Shown piece by piece: positions 11,166 to 21,999 of a DNA stretch of 64,000 bases. The notes under the pieces are model-generated. The model did not search any database. It was not told the DNA's origin and was given only the letters and a program-made list of their open reading frames with translations. The stretch lies in assembly GCF_000247695.1 (NCBI RefSeq), contig NW_004624751.1, forward strand, positions 24,593,187 to 24,657,186, given 5' to 3'. Source of the stretch: Heterocephalus glaber. Its lineage: Eukaryota > Chordata > Mammalia > Rodentia > Bathyergidae. Made by a program: the position numbers and the translations under genes. Numbering within the stretch: the stretch's first letter is position 1; every line of letters starts with the position of its first letter.

Positions 11166-11614
11166 TGTAAGACTGAGGGCCTTACCAAATGCTCCGAGGA
11201 GCTGACTGCAGTGAGGATCACCTGGGAGGAAACACACCGGACAGATTGAGATGGAAAAAACAGACCTTTATTAGTCTGGCCAGATGGCACCCTCCGAGCA
11301 AACAAGCTTAGAGAAGCCCCGAGCTCAGGGGGTTGGAAGGTTTTATAGGGGCTGAAGGGGAGCTTAGCAAGCAGAACTACAGAAGCGGAATTTTTGTGGT
11401 TAGGGGATGGTTAGGGGAGTTTGCAGATGTTCTTTACTTATCTACAGGATGTTCTTTACACAGAAACAATGGTACATTCCATGGTGTCCTAACAGATAAA
11501 CAAGTACATTCCAGAAACTCTGTGTCCTTTAGTGACCCCGAAACCCATAGGGACAAGATGGAGGGCCTGTAACAAGATGGCGTTACTTGTATTAAGTCTC
11601 ACCTGGGTCTTACA
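11166..11614 (-). mobile_element. Solo ERV LTR with 4-bp TSD
   Basis: A 449-bp unit bounded by perfect 8-bp inverted termini (TGTAAGAC ... GTCTTACA) and a 4-bp direct repeat, GTTT, at 11162-11165 and 11615-11618. Read on the minus strand it has a TATA-like cctataaaacc box (around 11339-11349) and a downstream AATAAA near 11264-11272. The promoter/polyA order therefore fixes the orientation. A 4-bp duplication is usual for gammaretrovirus-like (ERV1) integration. No internal sequence remains, as expected after LTR-LTR recombination. An open frame across it on the plus strand (11333-11572) is not a gene. Confidence 0.85.
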
Positions 11615-11656
11615 GTTTCATAATCTTATTAAATTTCAATTGTAAAAAAGTCTCAT

Positions 11657-11735
11657 TTTGGGAAGGGGATTTAGCTCAGTGGTTCTGCTGCTTGCTAACA
11701 AGTGCGAGGGCCTGAGTTCAATCCCCGGTACAAAA
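11657..11735 (+). mobile_element. ID-type SINE
   Basis: Forward ID element inserted 42 bp beyond the solo LTR. It is flanked by aaaaaagtctcat at 11644-11656 and 11736-11748. Confidence 0.9.
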
Positions 11736-11899
11736 AAAAAAGTCTCATCTAATTCCATGTTCATATAATTGGAATTATTGAATTCTAGGAGTATATTTGG
11801 TCCAGTTTTTGTATTCAGCTTCTGATCTGCTATCCAGGGATTTCAACATGAACAATGATTTTCTTATTTGATCATACAGGTCTTGGTGTTCCACTTGTT

Positions 11900-12240
11900 T
11901 TCTCCCATACACTGGTTTTCTTGGTCACTTTCCCATCTCTGAGACAGAATACCCCACACTCACAACATAAAGGAGAAGAGGTTTACCTTGGCTCACAGTT
12001 TCAGTCCATTGCCAGTGTGTCCAAGGCAAGAACAGGATGGCAAAGGGGCAGGGCAAAGGAAAAGATGCTCAGCCAGAGCAACCAGAAGGGAGGAGCCGGA
12101 GAGGAAGACATAACCTTTCAGGTCGTGTGCCCAGTAATATGCTGTTGGGAGCAATGCTACATAATTTTAGGGAAAAATCATTTGGTTAGCCTAGTTCTCC
12201 TGCCTACAGCCCAGCTATGGAATCCTGAGACATAATTCCA
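11900..12240. repeat. Probable LTR-type repeat
   Basis: The segment 'tctgagacagaataccccac ... ggagaagaggtttaccttgg ... ctcacagtttcagtccattg' resembles the opening of dispersed LTR-type repeats common in rodents. A related opening occurs at 41385-41640. The family is not resolved by eye. Confidence 0.4.
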
Positions 12241-12249
12241 TTTTGGCCT

Positions 12250-13040
12250 CCAGTCACAGCTGAGCCATCAATGATCCAGTGATGCTGTTATTCTGCAGGA
12301 CAAGAAACATCCTGGGAGCTGAAAACATCCTGGTAGGAACAAACATCTACTCAGTTCCTCATTGTTCTTGGATTGTTACATCTTATTTATGCAGGATGTA
12401 CTGAACTCTCTGCAAGTCATTTGTTACATTTGTTTCTCCCGATGTACTGAGTACTGAATAAAAGGTGCAGTAAGCTGGGGGCTTTTGTTTTTGCCATCCA
12501 GAGCAGCACTGATCAGACCCAAAGCTCAGCTTCTTCTCAGTCTTTTTTCTACCTTTCCTGTAATTCGCCTTGTGCTGCTGTGGCTCGCAGGAGACTAGGA
12601 CTTACTGCAGAGGTTCTACTAACATCCCCTTTCCCTGTTCCCTACAATATGCCTCTTCTGATCAAGCTCTGCCTTCTACCAGCACATACAGCTATGGACT
12701 CATCAATGGATTAATCCACTAGTAAGTATAGAGCCCCAATGATCCAGTCACCTTCCACATACATGAGACATTTGGGACCATTTCAGATCCAAACTATAGT
12801 GTTAGTCATCTACTTGGTATATTGCTAGATGCTTTATCTCTTATAGCTGGCTAGAAGTTGAGGAAATGTACTCTAACAGGATGCATTTAAGAGTTAGTCC
12901 CCTTACCCATTCTAATATCCCTTGTGTCTACTGAGATTATGCAAAAAAAAAACCTTATTACCCATCATTTTGTACACACTCGGTTCATGCTGCAGACAAC
13001 TAGTATTTTATCCTGTGGTCATTGGTACCAATCGTAACTT
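12250..13040. other. Unassigned intergenic DNA
   Basis: No gene recognised. Parts of 12650-12850 look like diverged LTR sequence ('ggactcatcaatggattaat'), but I cannot set limits. Confidence 0.4.
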
Positions 13041-13049
13041 TCATTTCTT

Positions 13050-13135
13050 TCTTTCTTTTCGGTACTGGGGATCGAACTTGGGTCCTTGCACTTGCAAAGC
13101 AGGCAGCAGAACCACTGAGCTAAATTCCTGGCCCC
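13050..13135 (-). mobile_element. ID-type SINE
   Basis: Reverse ID copy (cggtactggggatcgaacttg ... accactgagctaaattcctgg) beside a (ctttc)n-like run that includes its tail. Confidence 0.85.
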
Positions 13136-13139
13136 TATT

Positions 13140-15480
13140 TCTTTTACTTTTAAATTCATACAACCCAGGGCAATAACACTACCACTCTGTAATTGTAGTT
13201 GTGGAGTTGGCCTGAGAAATGAGAAAAAGGAAAGCCTTCATCTCACTTTTCACTGATGGCATTTGAAGTGGGAACATGGTGGAAGGAAGAATAAGCTACT
13301 GCCTTCCATGGGGTAGCAGTGGTAGCCTTTGACATAACGAAAGATCATTCCACAACCATTAGTGGGCAGGGGAAAACTAGAATAAATGCATCAAAGACAT
13401 CATCAAAGAGACTTTGCCCCCATCTCCCTGTGACAGATAGTCCAGCTGGAACTGCATTGTACATATGAAAAGCATAGAAGAAAAGAAAATATTCAGCATC
13501 AAAGTCAATGACATTGGTATATGACTGGCTCAGAGAAGGAGTTGCTTGAAAATATTTGTGCTATTGATAAATAAACAGGGAAATACTAACTTAACTCATC
13601 AGGGCAGACATTCTCCTTGCACAATCTGGGGATCTAAGGACCTAAAGCCCCAGGTCTTTGTGGTCTAAAAGTCCTTGATACTCTTTAACTTCGGGTCTCC
13701 AAGTGTGATGAGCAACTGGCAAGTAGTAAGATGCTAACTTGGCTGTCACCTCCAAATAAATCATTAATTTCTCTCCTTGATTACCAACCATAAGGGTCTT
13801 AGCACACATAACAAGTTAATATATCATCACTGGTCAATTTCTTAACACCCTTGAGAATATCAAGGGCATTATGACCAGAAAATTATTTGGCTGAAACACA
13901 AGTTTCTAAGGCATTCTGCCTCCTACAGAAATTCAGGCAATCTCTACATCCAAGTTGACCTCTTTTTCAATCTCCTGAATTTAAAATTAATGCAACATCA
14001 CTCTTTGCTGCATGATTGAAGATTCTAAACTCTGAAATGTAATCATATGCAAAATGTTAGTAGGGCAAAAGATCAAGGGCATGTATAAGGCAATTTGACA
14101 CATTCTGAGGCCAAGTCAGAAAGGCCAAAACAGAAAATAAATTGCAACTATCAAGGGCATGAAGAAGCAGCAGCAGGGCCATGCTTTGTAATACATTAGC
14201 AATGAGAGCAAAGTATAGATTCCTTAATTGTTGTGGTAGGAAGGGAAATAGAACAATAGATAACAGCAGAATGGTGGAGATATTAAACATCTCCACTGTT
14301 AGAACACACATATCAAAGTTTTGAATAGTTTGACTTGATTTTTGACATAAATGAAAGCAAAATAATATATCAATAATCAGAGACCTGCTTCTTACTGTAC
14401 TTGAAAGAAAAAGCAGTCAGTCTGATCAGAAAGTACTTTCCCAACTGCCTACTGGGTATTGCTGGATGTCTCAAAGTTACTGCAAATTCAGTCCATGCAA
14501 AAGAAAATTCATCACATTTTCATCAAAAATAATTCCTCTCCCAAAATATTTTCTGTCACTGCCAATGACACTACCATTCATTTTCCCAAATCTACAAGCC
14601 TTGAAATATAATCTTTGACTCATCTTCCTTCCATCCTTGATGTTTATTATCAGCCACTTAAGGTTTTTTGTTTCTTTTGAAACAGATGTTTCAAAAGAAT
14701 TATTCACAAAAGGAACCAAAACACCTGTTTTGAAGGGGAAAGAAAGAACCTAAATTGGTTCTCTTGATCTATTGATCTCTTAATCTATTCCTTTCTCTGT
14801 GTCCACTGCTTCCTTTAATCTTTCATCTTACAATTTAACTCTTACACCATTGCCAGTTCCTTCTTGGAACCCACTTATTTTATACATCAGAGTTATTGTC
14901 TTGAATTTATTTTCCAACACCACAAGTTTCCTGTCTTCTGTCTCACCAGCTCTTCACCTATCAGTGTTGTTTTCCACAAAATGTGAAACCTCATGTGATG
15001 TGATGTGCCACTGCTATTCTGCTATCTTTTTCCTTGTCAGTGCCAAACTTCTCAGAATGCTCAATTCTCTACCCCAATCAAAGGTGTACTTTTTTTCTCA
15101 AGGACCCAACAGAACACAAACACTGAATATGAGCTCTGCTTAGACCCACATTCAGAGAGTTCGTGCTTCACCTCTCAGGTCAGACACCTCAGTTCTGATG
15201 CTCATTAGCTCCTTAGCCAAACTAGAGTTTGGGAACTGAAAGTAAAAAGAGGTGGAAGTGGAAGGAGTACAGTATTGATATTTTGAGCAGAATCCAGCTC
15301 GGGCATTGTAAGTACTTGTCTTAGTAAATAACCTTGGCTTGTAGAAACCAAAACTTATGATCTCAGAGACTGTACACAACAAAAGTTTATTTCTCTCTCT
15401 CTCTCATACCTCAGTCCAACATGAATCATGGTATGGGAGGAGTAGGGAATGGGGAGCATGAACACTAGACTGCCTGAGTG
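13140..15480. other. Intergenic DNA without recognised genes
   Basis: AT-rich sequence with short open frames on both strands (for example 14057-14311 minus and 14799-15143 plus) that show no domain, no splice context and no conserved composition. I see no gene. Confidence 0.5.
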
Positions 15481-15483
15481 TTT

Positions 15484-15580
15484 TTGTTTTTTTGGGGGGG
15501 GGTTGGCACCAGGGATCAAAATCAGGACCTTGAGCTTGCAAGGCAGGCTCCTGAGTCTTGATATTACCACTACTTTCAGA
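15484..15580 (-). mobile_element. Diverged or rearranged ID-type SINE
   Basis: A T/G run followed by 'ggcaccagggatcaaaatca', 'ggaccttgagcttgcaaggc' and 'aggctcctgagtc' matches the reversed ID body up to the anticodon-stem region, then departs from it. It is older than, or rearranged relative to, its relatives. Confidence 0.6.
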
Positions 15581-16370
15581 GAGAGAGAGAGACACATCAT
15601 AGGAGCTTTATATAGGCCATGCCTGGAAGTGGGGTATATTTCTTCCACCATATAGTCAACTAGACAGAGCTTGAGAGTACAATGAGAGAAGATTGGTTCC
15701 CATCTCCCAAAGCCACCAGCAAGAGAGGACGTGGTTCTCTCAGGAAAATTTCATGTGGGAACTCCAGGCAGAGAAAACAGCTAGAGAATCCTCAGTGAAA
15801 GAAAGAATAGAAATATTTCACATTTGTGCATGCAGAGGCCCCCATGGTTACTCTCGTTCCAGCCCAGAAGATCATGGCCTTCTCCCCTCGCCCTTCCTTT
15901 GCATGGTCCAACACTGCCGGAACCCAGCCCACCTCCAGGAAGCACTGATATGGGATGGAGAGCACAGGATAGAGGTTGACAATGCTTCCTCCCTCACTAC
16001 AGGCTTCCAAGCCAGAAACAGGATAAACCTGGGTCGAGGAGAAGCTTCAGCTGTTAAAAATCCACATTTTTAATGTTAGTCCTCTCAAGATAATACTGCT
16101 CACATGAATAATAAACACCAGAAATGTTATGAGACTAGCCTAAGAGCTCATCCAAGAGTGGGAAAATCTGAGCCATGTGGTACATTCTAAGGGGAGAAAG
16201 CTAGAGCTGCTTTCTGCTCATTTAGACAGTGTCCAGCTCCTCCTTTAAACCAACATCACCACTTTGCTTTACCTGTTCTCCTGACATCTTGATGTGATCA
16301 TTGAACTTGTGCTCAGACAAAGGAGTATGTTAAGGATACATTCACTTGTACAGTAAATGAACATCTTGAG
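15580..16370. other. Unassigned interspersed sequence
   Basis: Contains a GA run (15576-15592) and a 126-codon open frame at 15693-16073 without recognisable domains. A matching (tc)n run at 15388-15405 lies on the other side of the SINE. I consider the frame non-coding. Confidence 0.4.
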
Positions 16371-16375
16371 ATATC

Positions 16376-16812
16376 ACTATGGCTTGTATATAGATGTCCC
16401 CCCCAAAGCCTCATGTAGACATGTGGGGAGTTTCAAAGGTGGCTAGATTAGGTGTGTCAATGTGGATAAAGGGTATGATGCTGAGATTAAGGAGGTGGAA
16501 TTCCCACCCTGGGTGTGGGTGGCACCAATCAATAGGCTTATAGCCTGGATGAAATATAAAGACAGAAAGGAAAAGCAGGCCTGCTGCTGCTTCTGCTGTG
16601 GCTGTTGCTTACTGCTTGCTGCCTTCTGTCTGCTCTACCACACCATGAACTGTTTCTCCTCTGTGATGCCCCTCTTCCATGCCACCCTGCCTTAGAGCCA
16701 GCTGACTATGGACTGAAACCTCTACAAACTATGAGCTAAATAAATCTTTTCTCCCTTAACTTGTGGGTGTCAAGATTTTTGGTCCCAGCAACAAGAAAAA
16801 TAACTAAGACAC
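16376..16812 (+). repeat. MaLR-like LTR, copy 1
   Basis: One of five related copies in this window. It opens 'ctatggcttgtatatagatg', includes 'gactatggactgaaacctct' and a polyadenylation-like 'gctaaataaatcttttctcc', and ends 'aacaagaaaaataactaagacac'. The shared ends and internal AATAAA suggest a non-autonomous LTR. The exact family name is uncertain. Confidence 0.65.
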
Positions 16813-16814
16813 AT

Positions 16815-17230
16815 ATTATACTAATCTAATAAATATTTTTTGAGTAAAAAACATCTTCCATGGAAAAAATAAATACATATTACAAACTTAAATACTATGT
16901 GTAGATCCTGTGGTGGCTTTATAATGTATCATTTTGGCCAAACTATATTTCCCAGAATTCTGTTTCCTTTTTGTTTCTAGTCAGACCAAAAGAAGGATTC
17001 TTGGGAGATATAGAGGAAAGAGGAACATAGCAAGCTTTCCATAGATCACACATGTTGCCAATCTGGTGAGTCACCACCTGACATGAAGCAGCCACGGGAA
17101 CCAGCTTCCCCAATCTTCCTTCAGCTTTGATATCTGGGCCAGGCTGACTCCTGGAACAAGTGTATGTATTTAGCTTCTTGATGAAGGGCCTTGACTGCTG
17201 CAGGATATTCTTGGCAGAGAGGCTAGCAGC
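16815..17230. other. Unassigned intergenic DNA
   Basis: Includes 'ttcccagaattctgtttcct', which resembles pieces of old dispersed repeats. No gene seen. Confidence 0.35.
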
Positions 17231-17236
17231 AAAGGA

Positions 17237-17371
17237 GGAGGAGAAGGAGAAGAAGAGAGTGGTGAGGAGAAAGAGAAGAGGAAGGAGAAGGAGGAAGAGG
17301 AAAGAAAAAAAGAAAGAAGGGAAGAAGGAAAGAAAAGAGGAAAGAAAAAAGAAAGAAGGGGAGAAAAGAGA
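17237..17371 (+). repeat. Polypurine (GGA/GAA)n tract
   Basis: About 135 bases of nearly uninterrupted purines on the plus strand, made of gga, gaa and gaaa units. The Lys/Glu/Arg-rich open frame across it (17160-17570) and its minus-strand counterpart are composition artefacts. Confidence 0.9.
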
Positions 17372-17399
17372 TCAACAGATGGACACAGGTGGATCATCC

Positions 17400-18160
17400 T
17401 CCTATGGAGCTCCAGCTTGTCCCTGTAGGTTCCACCCACCCTTAACCTCTGCATTGTGCATACATCTCCCTCCTCACCCACAATGCTGTTCTGTGAACAT
17501 CACACTCCAGCAACACATGGGGGCCCAAGGGTGGGGAGAGATCGAATTTTTCTGCTTAAACTTGGCTTAATGCAAGAAATGTGAATAAAAAGAAAAAGAT
17601 CAGTGGGGTCCTGTGGTAGGTTGTTACAGGTGGAGTCATCAGTAAGCCTCTCTGAGGAGGTAACATTTGGACAGAGACTTGAATAAGGTAGTAAATGAAG
17701 CTCTATCTGGAGTAACAAGTACAAAGACCTTGCATCCAGCATGCTGAAGAAACAAAAAGGCTGATATATAGTTGGACCAGGGAAGGACACAGCCTGGCCA
17801 CAGGGTGAAGAACTGACTGGGAAGAGTCAAAAGGGAAACTAGATCTCTTGGCAGGGGCTGGACCATGTGGTAGTGGCCAAAATGGTAAGAAATGACCTGA
17901 CTCAGTACATATTTTGAAAGGAGATCTGCTGGGGAATTGTTAATGGAATGTATATGGATGTGAAGGAAAAGAGAAATCAAGAATAAGACTATGATAATCC
18001 CTATTCTCAAGGAAACAGTCTGTGCACCTACATTTTTTAGGGTAAAACTTAGAACAAGTGCTACCAACCAGAAAACCATGGCTATTTCAGAACACAGCAG
18101 GATTAGCTCTGTGCATGCTCCATACTCATGCTCTTCCACACTACCCTATCTCATTTAAAT
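17400..18160. other. Intergenic DNA, old repeat relics possible
   Basis: Includes a 166-codon minus-strand open frame (17639-18139) with hydrophobic stretches but no recognisable family, and phrases such as 'tctgaggaggtaacatttgg' typical of old dispersed repeats. Not called as a gene. Confidence 0.4.
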
Positions 18161-18164
18161 AACT

Positions 18165-18290
18165 ATGTCTTTCATCTTCACTCAACTGTGAACTCCATAA
18201 GGGCAGGGATTATTCTTACTCAACTGTCTTTGCCCCAGTCCACTTAGAGCAGTGACTTGCGGAAAACAGAATTTAATAAAATTTTGTTTG
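18165..18290 (+). repeat. L2 3'-end relic
   Basis: The segment 'tgaactccataagggcaggg' followed by 'gccccagtccacttagagca' matches the order of the L2 3' end. Confidence 0.6.
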
Positions 18291-18299
18291 TGCTAATTT

Positions 18300-19860
18300 T
18301 ACTTGAAAAAGTCTAGAAATGTTCAAAACTGTCATAAGCTTCCCTAATTCCTTCAAATCATATCACAAAGCCTTCCTTTATGGAAAATTAAATATGCGGA
18401 TTTATTTACATGTGCAGATCTCTCTCACCCTCTCTCTCTCTTTCAGCTAAGTTCAAACATTTGAGAATATGCTAGGAATCAAAGATTAAAAGAAAGAAAT
18501 TGTTTTATTCTTGCCATTTACTTCATAAAAGAATTAGAATTTAACAAAGTCCATTCATATATCAGACAGATTTTGGGCAACTACATTCTAATCAAACCAA
18601 CTAAGGCCAATTCAATATCCTACCCATGTTAGATATTAATTAATAAAGTTAATTAAAGCAATTTGAAATCTTCCTTTCCTGATTTCATTAGCACTGACTT
18701 TTTCAACTAATAAAGAACCTTTCTTAAGTATTATGAATTGTTATGGAAATCACAAATTGCAGACGCATTTGTGAAGGAGAAATAATTTATTCATTAATTA
18801 CTAAAATTCACTGACCATAAATTTGTCACTGAAATAAAACTGTGGCACTTATACGCAGATGCACTCATAAATAACTAAATAATTAAACTCACAGCCAAAG
18901 AATAAAAGCTGCTCAATGGGCACAATGAAACCCAAATAAGTATCCCACAGGACAAAAATAGAACATGTAATAAAAATTATGCTAATCTGCACGTGACCCT
19001 GTCAAAGCTTTTATGCTAGCAGTTTTCAGAAATTCTACTTTGTTTTCCAAAACTTAGATCCTGTTCGGTGTCCCTTAAGAGTACCAATGTACTGGAAGCA
19101 TCCAAGAGTAGATAGTGTCCCTGTCAACACTGCATCTGTGTGGAAATGAGAAGTGTGGTCTTCTAGCTGTTGGAGCACATCCTCCCCCAACTTCCCATTT
19201 CCCCAGTATGGCCCCAGCTCTCCAGTGGGGAAGAAGCCAGAAGGATTAAGAGAGGACAACCAGAACAACTGAACACCTATGACTTTGTAATAGCCACACT
19301 CAACACCTGCTTAAAATTTTTTCTCCACCTTCAAACAACATAATTGATGGTGAAGGTTTAATTAAATAGCTCAACGTCACCCAATACCAGAGGTTTTATA
19401 TCCAGCTTTTGCTGACTCCAGATCCTATTGTTTTGCCATGTGAGTTTGGCTTAAAGATAGGACCTCAAGTCTCTGGTTTGGACCTGTCCTCCAAAGAATC
19501 CTGCACAGGAGTTCTGTGCTGAGACCACTCTGAATAAACTGGCCTGCTCATTAGGTTAACAGCTCCTTTTTCTGCATCAAACTATTTTGTTCAGCAGTCT
19601 CTTTCTGTCTTTGGAAAGCAAATCAATGCATTGACAGCAACCTGGAGACCTCTGCTATATCAGAAGCTTGTTGATTTTTATACTCTATTTATATACTGTG
19701 TTTTTGAATATTGTGTGAAAAGATGAGAAAGGTAACAAAGAAAATCAGTGGCAGAGCCTTTGAATGATGAGTTAGATAATAGAAGAATGAGTAAGAATAG
19801 AAATTAGTTAAGCATTTCCACCTCTTCCTGCCCCATCACTTTTTTATAAAAATTACCTGG
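18300..19860. other. AT-rich intergenic DNA
   Basis: No gene or clear repeat. A (CT)n run lies near 18418-18446. The minus-strand frame at 19035-19268 has no recognisable domain. Confidence 0.45.
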
Positions 19861-19864
19861 GGTT

Positions 19865-20000
19865 GGTTCTGAGAACTTGAACTTGTTATCTTGACCCTCT
19901 CAGTAACTAGCTAAGTTGCCTTGGCCAAGTCTTTTATCTTACAAAACTCCTACCTCCTCATTTGCAAAACTGTGTCCATGAAGTCAGTGTGAAGGTTAAG
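19865..20000 (+). repeat. MIR relic
   Basis: Carries the MIR core pattern 'ctaagttgccttggccaagt' and then 'ctcatttgcaaaactgtgtcc'. Confidence 0.6.
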
Positions 20001-20004
20001 CATA

Positions 20005-20340
20005 ATTGTTAACTTAATTGGCTTGGGAGCTGCCTTAATCTATGAGATTAGTAGAGCACACTGCTGGCTGCATCTGGGTGGGTCATGGTGTGGTGACCTT
20101 GGGTACTATATCTAGTCTCTGGCCCCTTCCTCTGTGACACTGTTCCCATTCTCTGCTTTTCAACCACTACGAACTAAACAGCTTTGTTCTCATTTGCCCT
20201 TTGTCCATGATATTTATGCTTTGGAGCCAGTTTACCATGCACTGAGTCCCTTGGAACCATCAGTCAAATTAAACCTCTTCTCCTTTAAGTTGTATGTGTT
20301 GGGTGTTATGTCCCTCCATTGAGAAAGCTGACTAACACAG
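20005..20340 (+). repeat. MaLR-like LTR, copy 2
   Basis: Shares with the other copies 'ctctggccccttcctctgtg', a 'cagtcaaattaaacctcttc' polyA-like region, and the closing 'agaaagctgactaacac'. The 5' part is diverged. Confidence 0.6.
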
Positions 20341-20344
20341 TCAG

Positions 20345-21570
20345 TTTTACATAGTTGTCATGTAGAAGCTCAACTAAGAATATGTATGTCCAAGAAGAGG
20401 CTAACAGGAGAAATATAGCCCCTAGATATGTTTTACTTGACCAGCTGAGTAGCTTTTTAAAATGATAATTTGAATTTAAGAATAAATATGGTTCTCAGTT
20501 GGGCACAGTCCTCACCACTCCCTACTGTCTTATAACAGGCAGGTCCACACACAGATATTATTTTCCTGGGCCCTGGGATCTGGTGAATTTATATTTGTAC
20601 CTCAAAAGCTTGAATATCTTCTGTTAACTGCAATGAAGCATATTGATAGTGTAAATATTGTGTATTTCTTTGAGGACAAGTATCAGATCCTAGCATCTTT
20701 ATGTCATGATAATATAATTTAACAGAATGCATTTAGATATTGATCTCCAAATAGAAGCTTCTAGAAATTAAATCATGTTGATGGTGTCTTTATAACAGTG
20801 TGACATTCTCCATGGAGGATTCCATGAGTCCCCCTGATCAAACTGCAAAACACTGATTCCCAGGACATAAGACATTTTACTTTGTCCTTCCAGAGAATAC
20901 TTGAATTCTTTTTAAAAAAGCGTCATAAGGCCTGACTTGAATTGAAATCCTGCATTTGTATGCTATAGCAATGGCTCAGGTCATGGACATTTTAGAAGGA
21001 AATCAAATAAGTAAATCAATAGTACAGAAACTATTTACCCTGGGGCCCAGCTGCTACCCTGTGGTGCATTATAGTACTTAATATTTCCATGATTCAAGTT
21101 CCCCTGATTTCAAGGAATAAACGGTATTTCGAATGTACAAAAAGTTATTATATATTCAATTAAGCAACTCCCAAAGAACTTTTATACACTCCTGAATACT
21201 GGGTATTGCATGGCCCTAGAGGGTCTCATCTAGAATCTAAAGCAGGAATTAGAAGTCAGGCTAGCCACAGGAGAGGGTAAAAACAAGAACAGCTATTTTG
21301 GCCTCCCCATGCCAAATGTTCTCTTGCAGGCTGAGTGCCTTTATTTCTATCCACTAATAAAAGAATAATATATATGTAAGAAAATTGTATGTTCTAGACC
21401 TCTTGTCATTAATTTATATAAATGGGGGTGGAACACAAGTTAATATCAGTTCTACTTCCTTATCCATAATTAGACAGTTTTCTCCATAGGTTTAAATAAC
21501 ACCTTTTAGCCAAAGCTTTCAGATTTCTCCTTTGTAATGACTTCATTTTCTCAATAGTTATGAGCTAGGG
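20345..21570. other. Intergenic DNA without recognised genes
   Basis: AT-rich and no coding signal. Around 20780-20900 there is a faint resemblance to MER5-type hAT relics ('ctccatggaggattccatga'), too weak to call. Confidence 0.4.
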
Positions 21571-21573
21571 TGT

Positions 21574-21990
21574 TGCTATGGTTTAGATCTCAGATATCTC
21601 CTATGTTCAGAGGTGATTGGCTCATAAGGTCTCTAACTTCAGCAGAGGATTCATCCACTGATAAGATCATAATTTGGTGGCATCATTGGGAGGTACTGGA
21701 ACTTAGGAGGTGAGACCTAGTTAAAGGGGGTGGGTCATTGGGGGCATGACGTTGGGGATTATATCTTGTCCCTGGCCCCTTCCTCTTGGGCTCATTCCCT
21801 CTCTCTGCTTCCCAGCTGCCATGAGGTAAGCTGCTTTCCTCCACTATGCCCTTCCCCTTCCACCATGTTCTGCTCACCTCAGGCCCACAGCAAAAGAATC
21901 AGCTGATCATGGACTGAAAGTGTGAGCCAAACCTTTCCTCCTTTAAGTTGTTTCTCTCAGTCACAGCAATAAAAAGCTAACTAACACAAG
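21574..21990 (+). repeat. MaLR-like LTR, copy 3 (best preserved)
   Basis: Opens 'ttgctatggtttagatctca', continues through 'ggaggtactggaacttagga', 'tgatcatggactgaaagtg' and 'cctcctttaagttgtttctc', and ends 'agctaactaacac'. This is the best preserved of the five copies. The 64-codon minus frame inside it is not a gene. Confidence 0.7.
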
Positions 21991-21999
21991 AGCGTTAGA

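Noticed and set aside
17160..17570. Lys/Glu/Arg-rich 136-codon frame
   Set aside because: Direct translation of the polypurine tract, with no domain and no splice context.
17639..18139. 166-codon minus-strand frame with hydrophobic runs
   Set aside because: No recognisable family, no splice or promoter context, and the region resembles old repeats.
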